From assembly GCF_000699445.3 (NCBI RefSeq), contig NC_067201.1:13385501-13449500 (forward strand): a stretch of DNA of 64,000 nucleotides. The letters run 5' to 3'. A program made the translations under genes and the position numbers. The stretch's first letter is position 1. Each line of letters starts with the position of its first letter. The notes under the pieces were generated by a model. The model was not told the origin of the DNA. It ran no database searches and worked only from the letters and a program-made list of their open reading frames with translations. This document shows positions 36,620 through 45,995 of the stretch, piece after piece. Source of the stretch: Schistosoma haematobium (Eukaryota; Platyhelminthes; Trematoda; Strigeidida; Schistosomatidae).

Positions 36620-37080
36620 AATTCTTCTAAATGAAGACCTTCTGACTCCTAGGGCAGAGTTTGAAAGGTTTGAATAATTTTTTCTGGTTATCGTTTTTTT
36701 AGCGAGTTAGTTTTCTACGGGATGGGGACGCTAACCCCATGCCCAACCCTCCTCCTTTATCCGGGCTTGGGACCGGCAGTAGCCCCCGGAGGGACTCCAG
36801 GTGGAGTTATGTGATATATTAGCGCAATACATTTTGAATAATCTGATCACACCTACTCTGGTAATATTGGATTATCATCCAGAGTCATTAGATTACAAAT
36901 TGTATTCACATTATTATTATTATTACTCTTATTATTATCCTTGTCTCCTCTTAACCCCATTTCCAGTCCAGTTGACCTTTTAACAAGTATGTGTGTGATC
37001 GGATTGTTCGAAATGTATTGCGCTAATATATCATCACATAGTTCTGATAGTCTTCATCTTCTTATCACATCTTAAAATCT

Positions 37081-38460
37081 TACCAATTCTGTGTTTAGAG
37101 AACTTTCTTTTTCAAGAAATCAACTATAATGACATAGATTTTTGGGCAATATTAGAAAGACCACTTGCTATTTCAAGGTTACACAGTTAACAGAGTCTAA
37201 GTATTAGTGTACTGTAATGAATAATTTGATTACTCATTTATCCAAGATTACCAACACCTACATGTTAACTGTAAATATTCATTATTCTGCCTTCAAACAA
37301 TAAATCATACCACGCTGTTTGAAATCACTTCCTTTAATTGGTTAAATAAATTAATGAGTGACTAAATCGGACTGTAAGAAAAATAAAAGATTATATGAAA
37401 CTAGAATTCCTATACAAATTATAGGCAAACGAGTTTGAAATATCCGCGAAGAATTTCCAGCCAGTTCTTAACCAATCAAAAATAATAGATAATAATTGAT
37501 AATTTATGGAAAAGAATACAATAATATTCCAAAGTGTAAACAAATTTCTTCCGTGGATTGTGACCTTGCACGAATTCGCTTACGCTCAGTAGCCACACTT
37601 ATAACCTGACACGGTCTCGGTATTCTTTCGATACCACGAGATCGCTAACAAATACATCTCGACTACAGCCATCAACTGCCATCTGATATTTGGCCTACGG
37701 GGAATCTTATCAGTTAACTGGCACGTAGCCTTCTTGTAGTAAACCGCGACTCGAAGCCACACTAAAATATAAATGTTATTTACATTTCAAAATCTTTATA
37801 CTACACTTCAATAGATCTAAGTGTCCAAATTCAAATTGTGTGCTTTTTATGTGTCAATGTTTTAGCATAGATATGCTTCCATAATCTTCAATGACCAATA
37901 TAATTCACGTTGCTATCTCTAGTTTTTTTTTTCTATACTGTTAGTTGATGATTATGTTTTACACGTTGAATGGTTTGCTTCATTCGACTCATAGTTGTAA
38001 GTTGAGCTAACAGTACATATGACCAACTGGCTGATAACGTAGCTACGATTTGATGTAGCTCCTCTGTTGATGAAGCTACTCGATCTTTTATAATATAAAT
38101 TAAATTTTTACATCCACTTTAGCATTATCTACAACATGATTATGTTCATTTGGTTGCTTTGTAATAGTATCACATTTCTTATGACAACATGACCTACACT
38201 TTGTTGTATGATATTCCGTACATTTTCAAATCCTTTTGTCATTTATCATTTTCTCATTCCCAAAGATGTAGCTATTCGCTATCAAAAACTCACTTCCCTT
38301 GTAATTTCTAGCGTATTCTAATCCCATTTCCAATAGTTATAAGAAAATAGAAGTTGAAACGTACTTCATCATTGTTGATATATACCTTTGTGAACTTTAT
38401 TTCTTTGTAAAGAGAACAGACAAAATATATACAATCACATTTTCATCACAATTACTTAAT
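37081..38460. other. unassigned DNA with a less AT-rich block at 37560-37750
   Basis: About 190 bp at 37560-37750 are distinctly richer in GC and contain the short palindrome-like CGGTATTCTTTCGATACCACG. It might be a remnant of an LTR or another element, but I could not match it to anything in the window. The rest is AT-rich with no gene. Confidence 0.3.
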
Positions 38461-38467
38461 CTCAGTA

Positions 38468-38755
38468 GTTGAGATCATGAGTCAATTGAAGCTAGACCAC
38501 CATGGAAAATCTGTAAGCACTGGACTGCCGTTTCGTCATATTGTGGGACTCCTCAGCAGTCTCGCGTACGAGTGCATAACCACTAGACCACTGAGCCGGT
38601 ATCCAACGGTTTAAATGTCTAACTTCAACTAATCCAAGAAATTGAGCTACACGGCCATCCAGTGCTTCCAGGTTTTACATGGTGGTCTAGCTTCACTTGA
38701 CTCATGATATCAACTATTGAAATTACTATAATATCCACAAAAACCCCTTCTGATA
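38468..38755. repeat. HHR-SINE family A with inverted ends
   Basis: Minus-strand tail, ribozyme and a shortened tRNA-like head, then a plus-strand ribozyme 3' strand and tail (ACGGCCATCCAGTGCTTCCA from 38653). The outer ends form an inverted repeat of about 60 bp. Confidence 0.7.
38517..38562 (-). ncRNA. hammerhead ribozyme, core intact but helices damaged
   Basis: CTGAGGAG, GACGAAAC and GTC are present. Helix III (ACGGCAGT) has a central mismatch, helix II one mismatch, and helix I is shortened by the deletion just upstream. Confidence 0.45.
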
Positions 38756-39454
38756 TTAAATTACTTAATCATTGTATTTCCTGTCATTTGCAGCTGAAAG
38801 CAATATTCAATCGAATCATCTTGAAGAGAATTGTTACTGTTTTTAATTCTTTCCCTTTCGATGCTCTCTCGTCTTTGAGAGTAGCCTTTATATTAATGTT
38901 CATATTCATTGATGTGTTCTTATACACTCATTCTTGTTTCAGTAAAGCCGAAATGAAGTTTTCACACTAATAGTAAGGGCTCAGTCGAAAAAGAGCACAC
39001 GTCAATATGAGCGAGGGTTAATAGGGTGAGTCATTAAAATGTTTCATATTACTAATGGTGAACGTCGAAAGTGGAAATATAGTTTTCAAGGGTGTGAAAT
39101 CTCTTTGATTGACCCTCTGTCCTTTTACCTCTACAACCACTCAGAAACGTCTATTGAATAGTCTACTTTAGAAAAATACTATAATTCTATGAATTCAGTT
39201 ACAATGTTTTATTCTTATAAATTTAGTCATGTTTTCTCATACATTTGTTTCGAACACCTATAACTTAAGATGAAGTTCGTCTTTAAATGCAATTGTTTCA
39301 TTTTCAGCTCTAATCAATTTTTTTCTAAAAACTAATCGGTACATATTTACTTTATATACAATCACATTTTCACCACCAAAATTTTTCAACATCCTTGTTT
39401 AGTTGAAAATCCAACATACGAAAATTCCTCTTAAAAGATTATCATCAGATGGGT

Positions 39455-39640
39455 TTTGTGGATATTATAGTAATTTCAATTGACCAGTAGGTCCTGGGTT
39501 CGAATCTCGCCGGGGGCGAGGTAGTGGACGCGCATTGCTGAGGAGTCCCATAATAGGATGAAACCGCCGTCCACTGTTTCCAGGTTTTCCATGGTGGTCT
39601 AGCTTCAACTGACTCATGATCTTAACCATTAAAAGATTAT
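39455..39640 (+). repeat. HHR-SINE family A, 5'-truncated, inside the foldback element
   Basis: It starts within the tRNA-like head just before box B (CTGGGTTCGAATCTC at 39493), then the ribozyme and tail. A GGTTTTGTGGATATTATAGT segment precedes it and is the family A terminal sequence in the opposite orientation. Confidence 0.7.
39532..39577 (+). ncRNA. hammerhead ribozyme, core intact
   Basis: CTGAGGAG at 39538-39545, GAAA at 39560-39563 and GTC at 39569-39571. Helix III reads ACCGCCGT with one C-C mismatch, and helix I has one mismatch. Activity is doubtful. Confidence 0.5.
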
Positions 39641-40811
39641 CCTCTAGTTATTCGTAACAGGTGTATGGGATCAAATGACCGAGGTAGTAAGAATAACACA
39701 ATGTTACTAAACTCGTAGAATTACACTAATTTTTTAAAAGTAAACTCTTTATTAGACGTTTAAGAAAGCTACGTTTCTGAGTGGTTGTAAAGGTGAAAGG
39801 ATAAAGGGTCAATTGAACAGATTTCACACCCTTGAAAATTGTATTTCTCCTTTCAATGTTCACCTTTAGTAATATGAGCCATTTTTAATGGTCTACTTTA
39901 TTAATATACGTCAGTTTGACCGCCCCCTTATTATTATGAACCGAAAGGGACAAACTTATAAGGTCACGAACACATTAAAGCGTTAATAAAGTAAATTTCA
40001 AGATTTAAAGGTTGGAAAATTCCCAAACCATTTTTCTAAACTCAATAAAATGGACAGTGATCATTTTTGTGTTTGAATTCCATTTACAATTTTATTCCAT
40101 GAGGGAATAAGAATTTTATGACCGTCTGAAGTTTTATACTTTGTGATAATAGTGCGAAAAGCCGGAATATTTTTCTTTGATTGAAAAAGCATTACAAAAC
40201 AACAATACAAAATTAATCTTGTAGTTTACATTGTGAACTGTCATTAGCTAGACAACTACTGTAGACTAAGATGTACAGGATAACTTAATATGGGACTCTT
40301 TAGAAATGTATATGTATGACCTCTCTGGGTGTGAGACAATTATACACTAATGGGATTAGAGGATGGTAGTATTTTCACGAACTAATTGAAGTAAAACATA
40401 CGAACCACTGGCATTATAGCAACTCTCCTACAATCAATTTCCATTATGGTTAAATTTTGGCTAAGCTCTTTTATTAACTTGCTTAAAAGACAATGTTATT
40501 AGAACAGTAACAATATGCATACTTCTTTGTACTAATATGATCACTACCACATATTTGTGTTAATGTGTAAATGACAACTCGAACTGACGTATGTACATAC
40601 GAAGTTCTGCGTTTTTACTGACTGACTGATCCCTACCATATCTGTATAAACATGTACGCTTAATCACATGGCAGACTCTAGATTAAATGTTAATATCTTA
40701 AATATGCGGAAATTGAAACCCCCTTTATGTGTCCTTACACTTAACTTACCCTGGTAATACTGATTTACTATCCAGAGTGGTAATCACACTTTCTGTGTAC
40801 TTTAATATTTT

Positions 40812-41232
40812 ATTTGATTGAGATCATGAACAGATTGATGTTAGACCACCATTGAAAATCTGGAAGCACTGAACAGCCGTTTCGTCCTACTATGGGACTC
40901 CTCAGCAGTGCGTCTACAATTCCGCTCATGGAATTCGAACTCAGGGCCCTCAGTCTCGCGCACGAACACTTAACCCACTGGACCACTGAGCCGGCATCCA
41001 ATGGTGTTAATGTCTAACCTCAACCAATCCACGAAGTTGCACGAACATCTTCCATTGTACTGAGGTAGACACCTGTTTCTACCCGACACAGATTAGCTCC
41101 ACTGGTCACGGCTTCTCACCAGAACTCCGAGAATTTTCTCGCGAAGCCAGTCACTAGTAAGCACATGGTAATTATCAGTTTAGGGGTTGTGGAGATTGTT
41201 AAGTTTTTTTATTGAGATCATGAACCGATTGA
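40812..41232 (-). repeat. HHR-SINE family A, complete, with start of a second unit
   Basis: Minus-strand copy with tail, intact ribozyme, tRNA-like head (box B reversed near 40935) and full 5' region. The tail sequence ATTGAGATCATGAAC starts at 40817 and again at 41211, so a second unit began in the same orientation with a period of 394 bp and was cut off. Confidence 0.82.
40866..40911 (-). ncRNA. hammerhead ribozyme, predicted active, GUU site
   Basis: Helix I GCACTG/CAGTGC is perfect. CTGAGGAG and GAAA are intact. Helix II GTCC/GGAC is perfect. Helix III ACGG/CTGT has one G-U and no loop. The cleavage triplet is GTT. Confidence 0.77.
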
Positions 41233-41967
41233 TTTTTTTTCTTTGTTATGGCTTACCTTTAAGCTGTCTAGTTGACCTTTTAATTTTCATATATAAATGT
41301 TCCTAACAAGTATCTGTGTGATAAGATTGTTCGAAATGCATTGCGCAAATATATTACATAATTCTGCTAAACTTCGTCTTCTCATTGCATTATCGAAATC
41401 TTGAATATCGCTCGATAAATCATCCTCTTTCCCATGTATATATATACTCCAATCCTATTATTAACATTTGCCTTCCCTAATGCACCTTATTCGATTTAAC
41501 TATAAATTTACCTCCGTATTTGCTCGCATACACACATTCGCCTCTCTGTTTCGAATTTGCTCGATGTGCCTACAGCTTTGTTATCCATGCTATCCGCTAA
41601 TAAACTGTAGTTCGCTCTTCTTACTGCCTTCCGATTTCAAACACCCTTGGGATTTATATAATAACGGTTACAAAGGTGATTGATTAACGAAGCAAAACCA
41701 CTACAGTTTAGAGTAAACGCTTATCGCGCGATCTGAGAGTAATGGGTTCAGCCCTCCGTTATTATTAGTAGTAGAATTAGTATTAGTATTAGAATTATTA
41801 CTAATATTGTGAGTTCATTCAATATTGTATTTTCGGTACAATATATAATTCTCAGCACAAAGCACTTCAACAAGTTTTTTACAAAACAAAAGAAAAATAA
41901 GAAAAATCCGGTAACTGATATCAACTGGTTAAGTTCACTAAATTGAAAAGAATAGTAGGTCATTTGT

Positions 41968-42245
41968 AGACGGAGAGAACAAACCTGCTTCCAACTGGAG
42001 AGGAAATTAGGAAAAGATGTTGAAAATGGATAAAACATACATTGTGAAAATCATCAAACTGCATCACAAGGTAGTTACTAACTCGGAATCCTGAAGGGAA
42101 ACGGAAAACGGGAAGATCAAAGAACTTGGAAGTACACATGAAAAAGAAGATTAGTAACTGGAAATAACTGTCAAGAACAGATTTGGATGGAGAATGCTGG
42201 TGGGCGGCCTATGCTCCTCCATGACGGGTAACGGGTATAAGAAGA
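41968..42245 (+). mobile_element. RTE-clade LINE fragment, 3' end
   Basis: About 280 bp of RT C-terminal coding and 3' UTR are kept in plus orientation (GAGAGAACAAACCTGCTTCC from 41973 and AATGCTGGTGGGCGGCCTAT near 42193). Stops and indels are present. The region 41421-41967 contains an ATT/AGT repeat near 41758 and no gene. Confidence 0.8.
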
Positions 42246-42553
42246 AGTAGTAGTAGTAATCATTTATAGACATATTTAAGGAAATTTATTTTATTCCTTG
42301 AATATTTTCAAATTTAAAGAACTCATACTACGCACATTTATGATTTAATAAAATGGAATCCATTTACAATTTATACTGAATAGTCACAATTTATTGATCA
42401 CTGGGTGGTGATCAATCTCATGCTTGTCTAGTCCTTATTAGTGCAAATCGAATGCTATCGATCATGTTGCAATGTGGCCACCAGTCTAGGTGACTCGACA
42501 CTGCAGGCACTATGTATTGAGATTAGATGGTGGTTGGAGGTAGTCAACAGGGA

Positions 42554-42598
42554 ACCCTGGACCCGGGTTTCGTGCTACTTGGCACTCGTCAGCAAGGT
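42554..42598 (-). ncRNA. hammerhead ribozyme, predicted active (family C)
   Basis: Minus strand. CTGACGAG (reverse of 42585-42592), helix II GTGC/GCAC perfect, GAAA, helix III ACCCGGGT loopless and perfect, GTC cleavage site, helix I ACCTTG/CAGGGT with one G-U. Nothing in the core is missing. Confidence 0.87.
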
Positions 42599-42652
42599 GT
42601 ACACGAGATCGAATCCGCCAAGGAGCACCAGTTCCCTCAAGATTACAGGTAC

Positions 42653-42697
42653 ACCTTGCTGACGAGTGCCAAGTAGCACGAAACCCGGGTCCAGGGT
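42653..42697 (+). ncRNA. hammerhead ribozyme, predicted active (family C)
   Basis: The plus-strand mirror of the ribozyme at 42554-42598, identical in sequence. CTGACGAG at 42659-42666, GAAA at 42680-42683, GTC at 42689-42691, with cleavage expected after 42691. A transcript of either strand would contain one active ribozyme and the complement of the other, and could also fold into one long hairpin. Confidence 0.87.
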
Positions 42698-42739
42698 TTC
42701 CTGTTGACTACCTCCAACCACCATCTAATACTGAATAGT

Positions 42740-43354
42740 ATTTAACTTCAAGTCAATAAGATGATAACAAAAGCCTGTTATCATGATGATGAACAAAAAA
42801 TACCTGGTAAAATATCGTTAATTTTTCCAGTGATGTTTGTCCGTATCATTGTTATATATATGGTCACCTGATGATGTGTCATTCTGGTTACCTATTTCAA
42901 TTATATTATTATTATGGTATTACGACTGATGTCAATTAAACTACATAATTTAAAGGTAATAAATTTTCAAGACGTTTATTTCAACCAGGCAGATTTTCAC
43001 AAAAACAAAGAAGAAATTTTTTTCCAAATAATCAACTGATATCGATTGAAGAATTATAGAAAATCGGAAAACATTAAAAAGATGTTTTATCCAGAAGTAA
43101 AATTCTTCAGTAATAGATTCAAGCATGTCCAAAGTCATGGATGCCCATTAATAAAAAAGAGTTCTTAACAAGAAAAAAAACACCTATTCGGTATTTTACA
43201 ATTTTACATGGAATCCCAATTGATGTATGTTTGTGATAAAGATTATCTTCTTAAAATAATGTAGAATATACACGTAACTATCTTTCAGCTTTGTTGATGG
43301 ATAACTGCCTTATATCCAAAATGGTTGAAACCAGTTAATCATTGCTTCTAACTA
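42740..43354. other. unassigned AT-rich DNA
   Basis: No gene or repeat recognised. Confidence 0.3.
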
Positions 43355-43455
43355 GTGAATAATTTCGAGAGTTAATCCCAAGAGTTTTAATGAGAAGCCG
43401 TGACCAGTGGAGTTCAGTTGTGTTAGGTGTGAGGCAGTTACTCAGTAACACGAAT
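43355..43455 (+). repeat. HHR-SINE family A, 5' fragment
   Basis: GAGAAGCCGTGACCAGTGGA (43393) and the following GTGAGGCAGTTACTCA are the family A 5' region. The head and ribozyme are missing. Confidence 0.6.
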
Positions 43456-44238
43456 TTCTTAATGCTAAGAATGTAAGCTGTTAGATCTTAGTGGCCCTTT
43501 ATTTTGACGCCAATTAGATTGGAGGTTGTTGTCGATGGGCTCACCACTTTAATGGCCCTACATCTGACTCCACTCGGATCGTTTCTGATTGCTTTCAAAT
43601 AATTGCTGTTGAAATACACATCCTGACTATTCTCGTATATAATAATCGACTTTAAAGAATTAAAGAAGTCAAGCACAAGAATGAATTTCGAATGCGTGTA
43701 TTTCATACAATCGTTGATCCAGACAAACAATCGAATAAACGAAGCACAGAAAGCGAAATGAAGCGTGGTGAAGATTTATGAACCAACTCGATGTAACCAA
43801 GCATGTATCGATATTTATAGTCAGATAAAAATAAGTTACAGACATGTGAGAGTAAGATAAGAAAGGCACACACGCTTACATAAAAACAGTCAAGGTTGAC
43901 AAGTGAATAATTAACATGGTCAAAATGTAGCTTGAATAGAATGGATAAGTTGGTTTGTCCAGAAGCTACAATAAGCTATGTGAACTCGACAGAGGACCAG
44001 CCACTACAAGATGACACTCCAACGGTCTAAAGGCCAAGGGCTTGACACAAAACGTAAACATTTTGAGTTATTATGGTATTTGAATGAACTAATGATCCTT
44101 TTGTACTTGTTGATTGCACGATCTCAAATTCCAAATACAGTATATTCGTTTGTGTTTGTATCTTACTTCTTAATTCAATTGCGTTATTTCTGGGATTCCT
44201 AGTTTGTACTATAGTTCAAATATTATACTGGCGTCGCG

Positions 44239-44436
44239 ATGGAGCCTGCGATTGAAAAGTTAGATATTCATTCAACTTCTGAGGCTTTTGAGGATTACTT
44301 TGAAGGGTTCGAAATCTGGGTTATGACCAAGGAAGATGATGAGGACGTTAATATTGTAGCACATTTCCTCACATTCATTGGAAAAGAAGCATACAGCTTA
44401 TTAAGAACTCTGGCTATGCCGGAAAAGCCTATCTAG
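44239..44436 (+). pseudogene. Gag N-terminal part of the LTR element
   Basis: 65 codons start with MEPAIEKLDIHSTSEAFEDY and end at a TAG just after AMPEKPI. The FE.W...KEDDEDVNIVAHFLTF pattern resembles the N-terminal Gag of Ty3/Gypsy-like elements. The frame is lost after the stop and resumes, shifted, at the zinc knuckles. Confidence 0.6.
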
Positions 44437-44647
44437 CTTCCTCATACAACTATCAAGGAACTGCTATGTTAATTATACAAATTCCGAATGCGGTAAAGGA
44501 GGAAGATCTCGTAAAATGATTCATGAGGATATAAAAAATTCCACTGCATTTCGTCATCCCAAGCCAGTGCATACTCAAGGTTATGCAGATAATCCATTGA
44601 GGAGTTGCGATGCATTTCACGAAGATGGGCATAAGTTTGGTTAGTGT

Positions 44648-45385
44648 TTGTCTTGTGGCAAGTTCCACTCTTTTAATTCATGTAAATTTCGTAATTCTAA
44701 GTGTTTTAAATGTGGTGATATTGGACATATTCAGTCAGTTTGTAATACTGATGTTCATCTTATTGCAACTAATATTAAGTCTTGTGATTCTGATTCTACG
44801 AAGTCGAGTATTTATAATGATGGTTTATCTTTATCAACGATTGCAATAGACAGTGTAGAGTCATATAGCAGTTCAGAGTTAAATGAAACTCAGAATTCTT
44901 GCGAGACAACAGTTTCTAACTAATCGATTTATCAGAATTCTCATGTTATTGTACCAGGTATGACTTTTCCTAATGATTCACATATTTCTGATGAAATTCC
45001 TTGTAAATCTGAAGAAAATATGCTGAGTGAACATAATTATGATCGAAAACCTGATGTAGTTTTTATAGATGCTAATTTTACTAATGATCCATTACTCTAC
45101 AATGACATTCTTAATGAATTTCGTGAGAATATTTCAGAAGAATCAGATCCTGATGTCATATCATATATTACCTATCTTCATAATGCATTTGCTCCTTGTG
45201 GAAAACTAAATGAACTCGATTCTGATTACAATTCAGATGATTTCATATCAAATGCAGTTTATCCTTATAGCAAAAACACTTATAATGTTTACTCTAGTCA
45301 ATGTGATAAATATGTTTTGAGTGAAGCCACATTATTCATAACTTGGAGATATAAAGATCCACCATTATTTCGTGGGGGAGGATAG
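44648..45385 (+). pseudogene. Gag C-terminal part with paired zinc knuckles
   Basis: The frame reads CGKFHSFNSC then CFKCGDIGHIQSVC, a double CCHC zinc knuckle that would bind RNA. It continues as an acidic, Ser/Asn-rich stretch to an in-frame stop at 44921-44923 and resumes in the same frame at 44960 (about 140 codons) up to RGGG and a stop. It belongs to the LTR element at 43480-45800. A second copy of part of it lies at 63878-64000. Confidence 0.65.
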
Positions 45386-45827
45386 TGTTGAAAAATCTAT
45401 GGTTCAAATTCTAGATATTGATGATTTCAGTACAAAACCAACATGCTGATTGTATACAATTCCAGGTGAGTCTGTTCCGATTTCGGTTGTTAATTTCAAT
45501 ACTAATGAGCACATTCTAGACACTACGGAGTTTTTATCCAATACAATGTTAGACAGACTCAGGATGAACTAAAGAAGAAGACGTACAACATATTACAGAC
45601 AATTATATTCCAATTTAAGCTGTGGCGGATGTGGTGATTGAATGAACTAATGATCCTTTTGTACTTGTTGATTACACGATCTCAAATTCCAAATACAGTA
45701 CATTCGTTTGTGCTTGTGTCTTACTTGTTAATTCAATTGCGTTATTTCTGGGATTCTTAGTTCGTACTATAATTCAAATAATTCGAAACATTACAGTTAT
45801 ACTCGCCGTTGGAATCGTTGTTGTTCA

Positions 45828-45915
45828 CTGCTGAGCAGTGCCATACTAGGCTGAAGAAAGCATCCCATATATCCTAGTTTTCAGTGGTTGTTTAGTTAAA
45901 TTCTGTACGTTATGT
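45828..45915 (+). repeat. HHR-SINE family A, 3' fragment
   Basis: Ribozyme remnant (CTGAGCAGTGCCATACTAGG, second box GGCTGAAGAAA) and tail directly follow the LTR element. Inactive. Confidence 0.5.
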
Positions 45916-45995
45916 AGATCACATAACTCAAGTCTTCAAACAAACATTCAAAGAGGAATTTGATATGGTAAAATGCTTTATCTATAGACAAATTA

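Larger units (their letters stand above)
33598..36807 (-). mobile_element. full-length RTE-clade non-LTR retrotransposon (SR2-like)
   Basis: This 3210-bp element reads on the minus strand: 5' UTR with a C-rich block (36700-36780), APE-type endonuclease, reverse transcriptase, and a short 3' UTR ending in (GTAA)n. It is flanked by a perfect 14-bp target duplication, TATGTGATATATTA, at 33584-33597 and 36808-36821. It sits inside an older inverted-repeat element. Ends and length match the copy at 45996-49204. One nonsense codon and one frameshift make the ORF defective. Confidence 0.95.
33545..37080. mobile_element. inverted-repeat (foldback) element split by an RTE insertion
   Basis: The left arm (33550-33597 continuing at 36822-36853) and the right arm (about 36985-37075) are inverted copies of about 80 bp. 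Both contain GAAGA(T/C)TATCAGAACTATGTGAT and, on the same side, ATTAGCGCAATACATTT. With the RTE removed the element is about 320 bp with an (ATT)-rich middle. A related copy lies at about 40735-41420. Confidence 0.65.
38976..39928. mobile_element. foldback DNA element with ~200-bp inverted repeats and TA flanks
   Basis: The left arm (38976-39180) and right arm (39725-39928) are inverted copies at roughly 80 percent identity. Both hold the shared TTTCACACCCTTGAAAA and TCTGAGTGGTTGTA segments. The ends read AGGGCTCAGTC and, reversed, AGGGGGCGGTC, and each is bordered by TA, as in Tc1/mariner-type non-autonomous elements. No transposase ORF was found. A family A SINE sits in the middle (39455-39640). 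Confidence 0.65.
40735..41420. mobile_element. second copy of the inverted-repeat element, split by a SINE
   Basis: CCTGGTAATACTGATTTACT and ATCCAGAGT (40750 on) match 36850-36890. GTTGACCTTTTAA and GTGTGATAAGATTGTTCGAA with ATGCATTGCGCAAATATATTA (41270-41360) match the right arm at 36970-37040. A family A SINE (40812-41232) lies between them. The region 39929-40734 shows no other feature. Confidence 0.5.
42385..42727. mobile_element. retroposed HHR-SINE family C unit with inverted duplication
   Basis: This 343-bp insert is flanked by a perfect 12-bp duplication, ATACTGAATAGT, at 42373-42384 and 42728-42739. Its left part (42385-42602) is family C in minus orientation from 3' end to ribozyme. 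Its right part (42603-42727) is family C in plus orientation from box B (GAGATCGAATCC) through the ribozyme. The overlap forms an 81-bp inverted repeat (42522-42602 and 42649-42729) with one mismatch and a 46-nt spacer. Confidence 0.88.
43480..45800 (+). mobile_element. LTR retrotransposon remnant with gag and no pol
   Basis: Two direct copies of about 150 bp, at 44074-44222 and 45632-45794, share TTGAATGAACTAATGATCCT and GCGTTATTTCTGGGATTC and look like LTR segments. Between them lies a Gag-like coding region. No protease, RT or integrase is present, so pol was lost by internal deletion. The 5' LTR may extend upstream to about 43480, a region of different composition (limit uncertain). GGCGTCGCGATGG just after the 5' LTR would contain the primer-binding site and the gag start. 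Confidence 0.65.
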
